From the NCBI GenBank assembly GCA_001795165.1, contig MGNS01000051.1:7867-12985 (forward strand): a stretch of DNA of 5,119 nucleotides, given 5' to 3'. Shown here piece by piece: positions 1-4,330 of this stretch. The stretch is from Chloroflexi bacterium RBG_16_57_11 (lineage in GTDB: Bacteria > Chloroflexota > Anaerolineae > Anaerolineales > UBA4823). Position 1 is the stretch's first letter; each line of letters begins with the position of its first letter. The position numbers and the translations under genes are program-made. Below the pieces are notes generated by a model. That model made no database searches, was not told where the DNA came from, and saw only the letters and a program-made list of their open reading frames with translations.

Positions 1-704
1 GTTTCGAGCATCGGCTGTGTATTCAGCTCGGCCCGCAGGATTTCACAGCAGCGGTGATAGCATTCCAGCGCGAGGTTGCGCTGGCCCAGGCTAACCCAGG
101 CTCTCATCGCCGACCGGTAGGCCTCCTCACGCAGAGGATCATAGGTCAGCAGGCGCTGGGCGGCAGCCAGGGCGAGGCGGTGATCTCCGGCCGATTCATG
201 ACCCGCCATCCAGCGCACCAGGCCGTCCAGGAACAGGTTCTCCAGGCGGTATCGCTCGCGGATGATCCATTCTTCGTAGGAACCCTCAAGGAAATCACCC
301 CTGTAGAGCGCCAGGGCGGAGCCCAAACCGTGGAGGTCCGGTTGCGATACCCCTGTCTCAAGCTGGTCCACATCCAGCCAGAGCGGCAGGCGGGGGTTAA
401 ACTGGACGGTTTGCGCCTCGCTAAGGAGATAGCCTTTAGCCGACAGGCAGCGGCCGATTTGCCAAAGGGCAGTCGATAACGAGCTGCGCGCCTTTTCCGC
501 CGGGCGGTCGCCCCAAAAAAGATACACCAGCCGGTCACGCGGCTGGGGCTTCCCTCGGTTCAAGACCAGGTAAGCCAGCAAGGCCAACGCTTTACGGGTA
601 GCAGGCAGTGGTAGTCGCTGACCTGCAAAGCTCAGTTCTGGCGAACCCAGCAGGCTCACCTGGAGCACCAGGTCAGAGGCTGATGCTTCCAGATCTTCGG
701 CCAT
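1..704 (-). CDS. SARP-like transcriptional activator with BTAD domain, partial (C-terminus off left edge)
   Basis: Reading the minus strand from ATG at 704 gives an uninterrupted frame of 234 codons that runs off the left edge. Residues about 12-100 look like the winged-helix DNA-binding domain of SARP/OmpR-type activators (RKALALLAYLVLNRG, then RDRLVYLFWGD and KARSSLSTALWQIGR). Residues about 109-234 match the bacterial transcriptional activator domain (BTAD), with WLDVDQLE, ALALYRGDFLEGSYEEW, RYRLENLFLDGLVRW, LLTYDPLREEAYR and a final AELNTQP. In Chloroflexota such proteins often continue into an NTPase (AAA/NB-ARC) domain and TPR repeats, so the missing part may be large; that cannot be seen here. 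A GGAAGG Shine-Dalgarno lies about 9 bases before the ATG and fixes the start. The role is inferred to be DNA-binding transcriptional activation in the cytoplasm; the targets are unknown. The upstream same-strand neighbour is the DinB-like gene, 111 bp away, so co-transcription is possible. Confidence 0.88.
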   Translation of the reverse strand, partial: MAEDLEASASDLVLQVSLLGSPELSFAGQRLPLPATRKALALLAYLVLNRGKPQPRDRLVYLFWGDRPAEKARSSLSTALWQIGRCLSAKGYLLSEAQTVQFNPRLPLWLDVDQLETGVSQPDLHGLGSALALYRGDFLEGSYEEWIIRERYRLENLFLDGLVRWMAGHESAGDHRLALAAAQRLLTYDPLREEAYRSAMRAWVSLGQRNLALECYHRCCEILRAELNTQPMLE

Positions 705-815
705 GCTAACACCTTCCTTTGCTTGGAACTCCCGAGGAACTGCTCCGGGCTAGAACCTGGCTTAAGTCCAATTACAACCGATTATGTTTAGACCTTACGA
801 TGAGAGTATACAAAA
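705..815. other. Intergenic spacer between DinB-like gene and SARP gene
   Basis: This 111-bp AT-richer gap lies between two minus-strand genes. On the minus strand a TTGTAT hexamer is followed 17 bases later by TAAACA, and a CATAAT lies slightly further on; neither makes a good promoter pair, so only a weak promoter for the SARP gene can be suggested. An imperfect palindrome, CCGGGCTAGAACCTGG, is present near 746-761. No hairpin with a T-tract was found, so readthrough from the DinB-like gene into the regulator is plausible. Confidence 0.3.
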
Positions 816-1277
816 TTAGGGTCTGTTCAGAAGTTGCTCCCACCACTGCCTCGTCACCTGGGCATGCCCGACATGGATGGCGGTGTGCGATAGCACGTGC
901 GCCAGGATCCAGCCGACCGTCACCTGGCTGCCATCGCGCATGGTACGCATGGCCTGCAGGTCGTCCAATGTAATGCGCTCCAGCACTTGACTTACGTAAG
1001 TCAGGTTGAGGTCCAATCGCTCATTCAGGTCTGCGGCAGACAGGCCAACGGTGCGGAACTCGGCCTCCCGGTCGCGGCCGGAAGGCTCCCCGGCGACGCA
1101 ATCACCGATCCAATAGCGCTCCGACCCGGCGGTGTGGAAAGCGATCACAACCAGCGAGTTAGCTCCTTCGCCAGGGGTCCAGTCCAGCGCCGGTTGCGGC
1201 AGGCCTTCCAGGGCGCGTCGCAGCTCGGCATGAATCTCTTGCAGTTTATCGAGATAGTCGGCAAAAAAACGCTCCAT
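816..1277 (-). CDS. DinB-superfamily protein (DUF664-like), putative metal-dependent enzyme
   Basis: A complete 153-residue protein, the usual length for the DinB/YfiT-like four-helix-bundle superfamily. It starts MERFFADYLDKLQEIHAEL and carries the features of the family: an early helix, LDWTP after the first helix, H48 in VIAFHTAGSERYW at the end of helix two, and the C-terminal HxxxH pair H131 and H135 in LSHTAIHVGHA. H48, H131 and H135 are the expected three-histidine metal site. Family members include thiol-dependent S-transferases (bacillithiol or mycothiol types) and many proteins of unknown activity; the sequence does not say which applies here. The ATG at 1277 follows GGAGGTGA by only a few bases, an almost perfect Shine-Dalgarno, so translation should be strong. 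The gene is divergent from the radical SAM gene and lies upstream of the SARP gene on the same strand. A 16-bp perfect palindrome sits inside the coding region (988-1003). Confidence 0.88.
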   Translation of the reverse strand: MERFFADYLDKLQEIHAELRRALEGLPQPALDWTPGEGANSLVVIAFHTAGSERYWIGDCVAGEPSGRDREAEFRTVGLSAADLNERLDLNLTYVSQVLERITLDDLQAMRTMRDGSQVTVGWILAHVLSHTAIHVGHAQVTRQWWEQLLNRP

Positions 1278-1280
1278 TAG

Positions 1281-1288
1281 TCACCTCC
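1281..1288 (-). promoter_or_regulatory. Strong ribosome binding site of the DinB-like gene
   Basis: The minus strand reads GGAGGTGA followed by CTA and the ATG. It is close to a full complement of the 16S anti-Shine-Dalgarno tail and supports the start at 1277. Confidence 0.8.
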
Positions 1289-1299
1289 GTGTGACCAAA

Positions 1300-1326
1300 T
1301 TGTAACTGAAAAAGTTATGTTATACT
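1300..1326 (+). promoter_or_regulatory. Probable sigma-70 promoter of the radical SAM gene (extended -10)
   Basis: TTGTAA (1300-1305) and TATACT (1321-1326) are separated by 15 bases, which is short, but the -10 is preceded by TG one base away (TGTTATACT), the extended -10 configuration that tolerates a poor -35. Transcription would start near 1333. That lies downstream of the ATG at 1317, which argues that this ATG is not used and that translation begins at 1389 or 1398. The same nine bases recur in front of the gene at 3345. Confidence 0.5.
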
Positions 1327-1388
1327 CGCGAAGGATACCGGTTTCGATCTACGATTCGCCCGTATTTCATTCTCAGGTTCTGCTATTG

Positions 1389-2192
1389 ATGACCGAAATG
1401 TCATCCACCCACCCAATCCCGCCGGATTTCCCAGGTAAGTTGTGGCTATACACAAACTTCGATTGTAACCTGCGCTGCAGCTATTGCGTGGCGAAGTCCA
1501 GCCCGACCGCTTCCCGCCGTGCGCTGGGCAAGGAGAATGCCAGGCGCCTGGTCGATGAAGCCATGGAATTGGGTTTTAACGAGGTTCTCTTTACCGGCGG
1601 CGAGCCCTTTATCCTGGATGACATCTACGAAATGTTGAGCTACTCGGCAGAGCGGGTCAGGACCACCGTCCTGACCAATGGCATGCTTTTACGTGGGGGT
1701 CGCCTAGAGCGCCTGGCAGAGATCGCCAGCCCCAACCTGCAGGTCCAGGTCAGCCTGGACGGCGCCAGGCCCGAGGAACACGATCCCTACCGCGGGGATG
1801 GCTCGTGGGTGAAGACCGTCGAAGGCATCTGGTTATTATTGGAACGTGGCTTTCACGTTCGCCTGAGCACTACTGAGACGCCTGTGAACAGAGGCCGGCT
1901 GGAGGCCATCTGCGATTTTCACTATAGCCTGGGCATCCCTGAAGAGGATCACTTCGTGCGCCCATTGGCGAAGCGGGGTTTCTCCGAGCAAGGGCTGGAG
2001 TTGAGCATGACCAACCTGGTCCCGGAAATCACGGCCACGATCGATGGGATATTCTGGCACCCGCTTTCTACCGACGCCGACATGCAAATCAGCCAATCGC
2101 TATTCCCGCTCGCTGAGGCCATTCATTGCGTTCAGGAGCAGCTCGAAGCCATCGCCACCACCGGCCAAGTTACGCTGACCAAATTCACCTGA
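1389..2192 (+). CDS. Radical SAM enzyme, single cluster, no C-terminal SPASM cysteines
   Basis: A 267-residue protein (from ATG 1389) with the radical SAM signature CNLRCSYC, in which C26, C30 and C33 bind the [4Fe-4S] cluster that cleaves S-adenosylmethionine. It continues with TGGEP (69-73, SAM amino-group contact), VLTNGM (94-99) and QVSLDGARPEEHDPYRG (120-136), the arrangement of the PqqE/MoaA-like branch (COG0535). The C-terminal third contains FWHPLSTDADMQ and FPLAEAIHC but no cysteine cluster, so there is no SPASM or twitch domain with auxiliary clusters and no obvious peptide-binding RRE. Substrate is unknown. The frame is open back to ATG 1317 (24 extra residues), but that ATG overlaps the predicted -10; neither start has a good Shine-Dalgarno, so the start is uncertain. 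The next gene, 85 bp on, is a DUF2064 glycosyltransferase-like protein. Such pairs occur in arsenosugar-type clusters, but nothing here proves that pathway. Confidence 0.9.
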   Translation: MTEMSSTHPIPPDFPGKLWLYTNFDCNLRCSYCVAKSSPTASRRALGKENARRLVDEAMELGFNEVLFTGGEPFILDDIYEMLSYSAERVRTTVLTNGMLLRGGRLERLAEIASPNLQVQVSLDGARPEEHDPYRGDGSWVKTVEGIWLLLERGFHVRLSTTETPVNRGRLEAICDFHYSLGIPEEDHFVRPLAKRGFSEQGLELSMTNLVPEITATIDGIFWHPLSTDADMQISQSLFPLAEAIHCVQEQLEAIATTGQVTLTKFT

Positions 2193-2205
2193 GGCTAGTG
2201 CCTGC

Positions 2206-2220
2206 GCTCTCGTCGAGAGC
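2206..2220 (+). repeat. Perfect short hairpin between radical SAM and glycosyltransferase genes
   Basis: GCTCTC and GAGAGC pair across the three-base loop GTC, 14 bases after the radical SAM stop codon. It is not followed by a T-tract, so it is more likely an RNA-stability or attenuation element within a two-gene transcript than a full terminator. The function is inferred. Confidence 0.45.
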
Positions 2221-2261
2221 TAAACATAAATCGACCGTTCATAAATTAACCGCTATCTCGA

Positions 2262-2271
2262 AAAAGGTGGG
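2262..2271 (+). promoter_or_regulatory. Ribosome binding site that points to an ATC start codon
   Basis: AAAAGGTGGG ends six bases before ATC at 2278. No ATG, GTG or TTG occurs in frame between the upstream stop (2242-2244) and the first conserved residues. This site therefore decides the start of the glycosyltransferase-like gene. Confidence 0.55.
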
Positions 2272-2277
2272 GTTACC

Positions 2278-2946
2278 ATCGATACTTTACTGGTTGTAGC
2301 CAAACAGCCCTCGCCAGGTCAGACCAAAACGCGCCTGTGCCCGCCGCTTTCGCCCAACCAGGCGTCAGAGCTGTACGAATGCTTCCTGCGCGACACACTG
2401 GGCCTGATGCGCCTGGTCCCCGGCGTGCGACATTGGATCGGCTACCTGCCCGAGGCGGCGAAGGATTATTTCCGCCTGCTGGCACCTGATATGGAGCTCA
2501 TCCTCCAGCGTGGGACATCCTTGGGAGAGCGACTGGACCACTTATTAAGTGATGCGTTGGGCGAGGGTTCGCGGCGGGCAGTTGTCATCGGCAGCGATAG
2601 CCCGACGCTACCCTCAGCATATATCGCTGAGGCGTTCGAGCGCCTTAATGAGGTGGATGTAATCCTTGGACCGACCGAAGATGGCGGCTACTACCTGATC
2701 GGAGTGAAACGACCCCAGCCGCAACTGTTACGCCAGGTGCAAATGTCCACCCCGCACGTGCTCAGCAATACGCTGGCGCTGGCCGAGGCGGCGGGGCTAA
2801 CCGTTGCACAATTGCCGACCTGGTTTGACGTGGACAAACTGGCCGACCTGCTCAGGCTCGACCACCAGATCGCCGGGCTGGAAGATAGTCTCGCCGTCGC
2901 CACCCGTCGCTGGCTGAGGGCAAATCAAAAAGCCTTCAGGGAATAG
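2278..2946 (+). CDS. DUF2064 / TIGR04282-like glycosyltransferase (GT-A fold), apparent ATC start
   Basis: A 222-residue protein if read from ATC 2278. It begins (M)DTLLVVAKQPSPGQTKTRL, the nucleotide-binding N-terminus of this GT-A-like family (COG3222), and continues with LQRGTSLGERL, the acidic motif VVIGSDSPTLP (D107, likely metal/nucleotide-sugar contact) and LGPTEDGGYYLIG (about 130-142). Relatives labelled TIGR04282 are linked to arsenosugar synthesis next to radical SAM genes; others resemble CofC-like nucleotidyltransferases, so the substrate stays open. Alignment with the usual MxTLLVVAK start places the initiator exactly at ATC, which has a well-spaced Shine-Dalgarno. The first ATG, at 2407, would delete the whole N-terminal nucleotide-binding motif. 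It is probably co-transcribed with the radical SAM gene. The stop codon lies in the loop of a terminator-like hairpin. Alternatives to an ATC start are a sequencing error or a start-codon mutation. Confidence 0.87.
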   Translation: MDTLLVVAKQPSPGQTKTRLCPPLSPNQASELYECFLRDTLGLMRLVPGVRHWIGYLPEAAKDYFRLLAPDMELILQRGTSLGERLDHLLSDALGEGSRRAVVIGSDSPTLPSAYIAEAFERLNEVDVILGPTEDGGYYLIGVKRPQPQLLRQVQMSTPHVLSNTLALAEAAGLTVAQLPTWFDVDKLADLLRLDHQIAGLEDSLAVATRRWLRANQKAFRE

Positions 2947-2960
2947 CCAACCCTGAAGGC
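2927..2960 (-). terminator. Intrinsic terminator shared by convergent genes; stop codon in the loop
   Basis: GCCTTCAGGG (2932-2941) pairs perfectly with CCCTGAAGGC (2951-2960) around a nine-base loop. On the minus strand the stem is followed at once by TTTTT, a classic intrinsic terminator 28 bp after the stop of the small gene at 2988-3254. On the plus strand the stem is followed only by a looser T-rich stretch, so it is a weaker terminator for the glycosyltransferase gene, whose TAG (2944-2946) falls in the loop. Confidence 0.8.
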
Positions 2961-2987
2961 CTCGACTTCTTTATCTTACTATTGTAA

Positions 2988-3254
2988 TTATCCAGCAGAA
3001 CCCAGATAGCCTTGCATCGTGCCCACCATCGACAGGAACTGCTGCGGGTGCAGCGGGCCGGCGGTGGATAGCAGGGCCGCGGACATCGCCTTGGCGTCGA
3101 GCGGCTTTTGAGCCAGCTGCGCAAGCTGCGCCGCCGCAGGGGTCAAGGCGGACGTGCTGGCCGAAGTCTGCATTTGTGTCTGCGCCCATTGGGCAAGTTG
3201 TTCGGGATCCAGGCCGATGGCCTGCCCGGCGTGTAGATCGGTGCGAACCTTCAT
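2988..3254 (-). CDS. Small Ala/Gln-rich protein with MKVRTDLHAG N-terminus, unknown function
   Basis: An 88-residue protein with no cysteine, no signal peptide and no clear transmembrane segment. I do not recognise a named family. The N-terminus MKVRTDLHAGQ has the T-x-L-x-AG pattern that I associate with short peptides of Chloroflexota and cyanobacteria (KTNVKAG-type leaders); this resemblance is from memory and is weak. The middle (residues about 18-65) is a low-complexity helix-forming stretch of Ala, Gln, Leu and Ser (QLAQWAQ, AAAQLAQLAQ), and the end is FLSMVGTMQGYLGSAG. Support for its being real comes from GC-rich third positions, an own terminator 28 bp beyond the stop, and its fit between neighbours. 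It is convergent with the radical SAM/glycosyltransferase unit. The ATG at 3254 has no good Shine-Dalgarno of its own; a five-codon ORF with AGGT in front overlaps it by ATGA. A secreted or modified peptide is possible but not shown. Confidence 0.65.
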   Translation of the reverse strand: MKVRTDLHAGQAIGLDPEQLAQWAQTQMQTSASTSALTPAAAQLAQLAQKPLDAKAMSAALLSTAGPLHPQQFLSMVGTMQGYLGSAG

Positions 3255-3289
3255 AATGACGCCATTCTACCTGGGCTATCCAGATTTGC

Positions 3290-3314
3290 CCATACGTCTT
3301 TTGTATGGTTTTTT
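3290..3314 (+). terminator. Hairpin plus T6, intrinsic-terminator-like, in the divergent intergenic region
   Basis: CCATAC (3290-3295) and GTATGG (3303-3308) form a perfect six-pair stem with a seven-base loop, followed by six T residues on the plus strand. There is no plus-strand gene directly upstream, so it may block antisense transcription entering the 3345 gene, or the palindrome may instead be an operator shared by the divergent genes. Confidence 0.45.
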
Positions 3315-3327
3315 CAGCGAGGGTTTT

Positions 3328-3336
3328 TGTTATACT
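3328..3336 (+). promoter_or_regulatory. Extended -10 promoter of the 78-residue gene; leaderless transcript predicted
   Basis: TGTTATACT is an extended -10 element, with no convincing -35. The -10 ends eight bases before the ATG at 3345, so transcription would start at or 1-2 bases before the start codon. No Shine-Dalgarno precedes the ATG, which agrees with a leaderless mRNA. Confidence 0.5.
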
Positions 3337-3344
3337 TATTAGCG

Positions 3345-3581
3345 ATGGATCACACGCTCTACCAACGCTATTTGAAGGAATACGTCGCCCAGGCCAGGCA
3401 GGCCAGTGATGGCAGCGTGCGCAGCATCGCCGAGGAGCTGAGCGCCATCCACGTGGGTGGGCTGTTGGTAGTGCACAAGGAAGAGAAAAGGCGCGCCCTG
3501 GCCGACGCCCGGCGCGACTTCGACGAACATCGCCACTGGCCGCTAGAGATCATCCTTTCGCACCTGGGCCTGGCGGATTGA
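3345..3581 (+). CDS. 78-residue hypothetical protein, helical and charged
   Basis: The protein starts MDHTLYQRYLKEYVAQARQ and ends HWPLEIILSHLGLAD. It is rich in charged, helix-favouring residues (for example KEEKRRALADARRDFDEH near the middle), lacks cysteine, signal peptide and membrane segments, and is not recognised as a member of a named family. Coding character is supported by strongly GC-rich third positions and by the extended -10 at 3328-3336 directly before it. The frame is open to a TTG at 3327, but that codon overlaps the -10 element, so ATG 3345 is preferred. The 3' end overlaps the 3' end of the LuxR-type gene by 32 bp in convergent orientation, so antisense pairing of the two transcripts is expected. 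It is divergent from the MKVRTDLHAG gene, sharing a 90-bp regulatory region. A small cytoplasmic protein or protein-binding partner is all that can be suggested. Confidence 0.65.
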   Translation: MDHTLYQRYLKEYVAQARQASDGSVRSIAEELSAIHVGGLLVVHKEEKRRALADARRDFDEHRHWPLEIILSHLGLAD

Positions 3582-3999
3582 GCAGCTCTTCCAGCCGCCA
3601 ACGGATGCGCTGCTCGGCGCCCTCCTGCTCCAGCGCGATGCACAGCTCCACCTTGCTGTGCACACCGCACCTACGCAAGATGCGCTGGACGTGGGTGCGC
3701 ACCGTCTCCAGGCTGACGTTGAGCAGCTGGGCGATCTGTGAGGGGGTGTAACCAGCATAAACCAGCGCGGCCACGTCCTGCTCACGGTGGGAAAGCGTGG
3801 GCCAGCAACGCTCTGGGCGTCGCACTGGCACCTGCTGTACCAGGCTGTGCGCCAGCAGCTCGTAGGTCACATCATCCAGCGTGCGCCCCTGGTCTTTCGC
3901 CAGCTTGCGCAGCGGCCTCAGCAGCTCGTCGCCGGCTGGCTCCGCCTGCTGAGGCGCTCGCCGGTGCATCAGCCTGTCCCAAAATCGCTTCCACGCCAT
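3550..3999 (-). CDS. Stand-alone LuxR-type HTH transcriptional regulator
   Basis: A 149-residue protein with a GerE/LuxR helix-turn-helix at residues about 68-122: LSHREQDVAALVYAGYTPSQIA, then LNVSLETVRTHVQRILRR and the typical CGVHSKVEL ending. The family residues LxxRExxV, the glycine before the turn (G83) and TVRTHV of the recognition helix are all present. There is no receiver, autoinducer-binding or PAS domain; the N-terminal 65 residues contain a basic amphipathic start (MAWKRFWDRLMHRR) and a helical LRPLRKLAKDQGRTLDDVTYELLAHSL segment that might dimerise or bind a partner. ATG 3999 is chosen because GGAGGT lies four bases upstream; the frame extends to TTG 4014 but that start would overlap the Shine-Dalgarno. 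The promoter upstream is near-consensus and carries a LexA-like palindrome, and the leader of about 124 nt contains repeats and GC-rich structure, so the gene looks tightly regulated. Its 3' end overlaps the convergent 78-residue gene. Confidence 0.9.
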   Translation of the reverse strand: MAWKRFWDRLMHRRAPQQAEPAGDELLRPLRKLAKDQGRTLDDVTYELLAHSLVQQVPVRRPERCWPTLSHREQDVAALVYAGYTPSQIAQLLNVSLETVRTHVQRILRRCGVHSKVELCIALEQEGAEQRIRWRLEELLNPPGPGAKG

Positions 4000-4003
4000 A
4001 CCC

Positions 4004-4009
4004 ACCTCC
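4004..4009 (-). promoter_or_regulatory. Ribosome binding site of the LuxR-type gene
   Basis: The minus strand reads GGAGGT, four bases before ATG 3999. It fixes the start and excludes the in-frame TTG at 4014. Confidence 0.75.
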
Positions 4010-4022
4010 AGCAAATGCCCGA

Positions 4023-4034
4023 CCGCGGCCGCGG
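4023..4034. repeat. 12-bp GC palindrome in the LuxR-gene leader
   Basis: CCGCGGCCGCGG is self-complementary, and ACCGC/GCGGT arms around it (4022-4040) could extend an alternative stem. It lies 13 bases ahead of the Shine-Dalgarno of the LuxR-type gene and would form a stable structure in its leader RNA, which may modulate translation. This role is inferred. Confidence 0.4.
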
Positions 4035-4093
4035 AGCGGTAAATTCAGCGGAAACGGAGGGCGTCTCCTGGCAAACGAGCTCCAAATTTCCGA

Positions 4094-4140
4094 GATTATT
4101 TATAATCCAGATTATCCATCACCGAGATTATTATATAATA
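4094..4140. repeat. Cluster of GATTAT/ATAATC half-sites with 8- and 16-bp spacing
   Basis: GATTAT occurs at 4094, 4110 and 4126, exactly 16 bp apart, and its complement ATAATC at 4102, midway between the first two; a near copy (ATAATA) ends at 4140. This produces perfect inverted repeats GATTATTTATAATC (4094-4107) and ATAATCCAGATTAT (4102-4115). In addition CCGAGATTATT is repeated 32 bp apart (4090 and 4122). The cluster covers the -10 and the transcription start region of the LuxR promoter, as expected for operator sites of a dimeric regulator. Confidence 0.6.
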
Positions 4141-4159
4141 GAACATTTGTTCTTGTCAA
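4130..4159 (-). promoter_or_regulatory. Consensus sigma-70 promoter of the LuxR-type gene
   Basis: On the minus strand TTGACA (4159-4154) and TATAAT (4135-4130) are both perfect hexamers with an 18-bp spacer. Transcription would start near 4123, leaving a leader of about 124 nt before ATG 3999. Such a strong promoter is usually held down by a repressor, which agrees with the palindromes in and next to it. Confidence 0.75.
4140..4153. promoter_or_regulatory. LexA-like palindromic operator inside the LuxR promoter spacer
   Basis: AGAACATTTGTTCT is a perfect 14-bp palindrome that fills the right-hand part of the spacer and touches the -35. Its core GAAC-N4-GTTC is that of the LexA (SOS) box known from Firmicutes and Actinobacteria (CGAACATATGTTCG type). 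Bound protein here would block RNA polymerase. Whether the LexA of this organism uses this box is not known from the window. Confidence 0.5.
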
Positions 4160-4261
4160 TTGAAGCAGGCAGGGCGTGGGGTTTTTTTATGAAGATTTCA
4201 CGGCAAGAGCACGGGGTGTAATTGGATTAATTAGCAGTGTCCAACGCGGTGGGTGGCTTCA

Positions 4262-4313
4262 GAAAAATGTTCGATTTTTCGTGGACAGGCGCGGCATAAT
4301 TGACTGCTGTCCA
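4262..4313 (-). terminator. Hairpin pair downstream of hicA, possible terminator
   Basis: On the minus strand, after the hicA stop, TGGACAG and CTGTCCA (4313-4307 and 4288-4282) can pair around an 18-base loop. This is followed by a second hairpin GAAAAAT/ATTTTTC (4280-4274 and 4268-4262, loop five bases) whose 3' arm supplies a T5 run. The combination could terminate hicBA transcription, but the first loop is long and the second stem is AT-only. Confidence 0.4.
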
Positions 4314-4330
4314 GCTCGACCACTGAGGCA

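Larger units (their letters stand above)
4000..4330. other. Gene-free regulatory region (331 bp) between hicA and the LuxR-type gene
   Basis: No convincing coding region lies here on either strand. From right to left it holds hairpins after hicA (4262-4313), a T7 run at 4182-4188 without a stem, a consensus minus-strand promoter (4130-4159) with a palindrome in its spacer, a cluster of GATTAT/ATAATC half-sites (4094-4140), and a GC palindrome (4023-4034) just before the LuxR ribosome binding site. Base composition shifts from AT-rich in 4085-4160 to GC-rich near 4020-4045. Confidence 0.6.

Noticed and set aside
146..538. Minus-strand open frame of 130 codons (MTGWCIFFGATARR...)
   Set aside because: It is a shadow frame of the SARP-like gene; the true frame shows the winged-helix and BTAD signatures throughout.
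897..1280. Plus-strand open frame of 127 codons
   Set aside because: It is antisense to the DinB-like gene, whose family match and Shine-Dalgarno are clear.
4000..4014. TTG 4014 as start of the LuxR-type gene
   Set aside because: The GGAGGT ribosome binding site for ATG 3999 lies within this extension.
4090..4140. Periodic repeats as a small CRISPR or iteron origin
   Set aside because: The unit is only six bases, spacers are too short for CRISPR, and there is no rep gene or DnaA box nearby; operator sites explain it better.
4170..4190. T7 run at 4182-4188 as a terminator
   Set aside because: The preceding GCAGGCAGGGCGTGGGG has no complementary arm, so no stem can form.
4255..4330. tRNA-like look (GCCTCAGTGGTCGAG on the minus strand, GTTCGA in a hairpin loop on the plus strand)
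   Set aside because: The two elements are on opposite strands, and no acceptor or anticodon stem can be formed.
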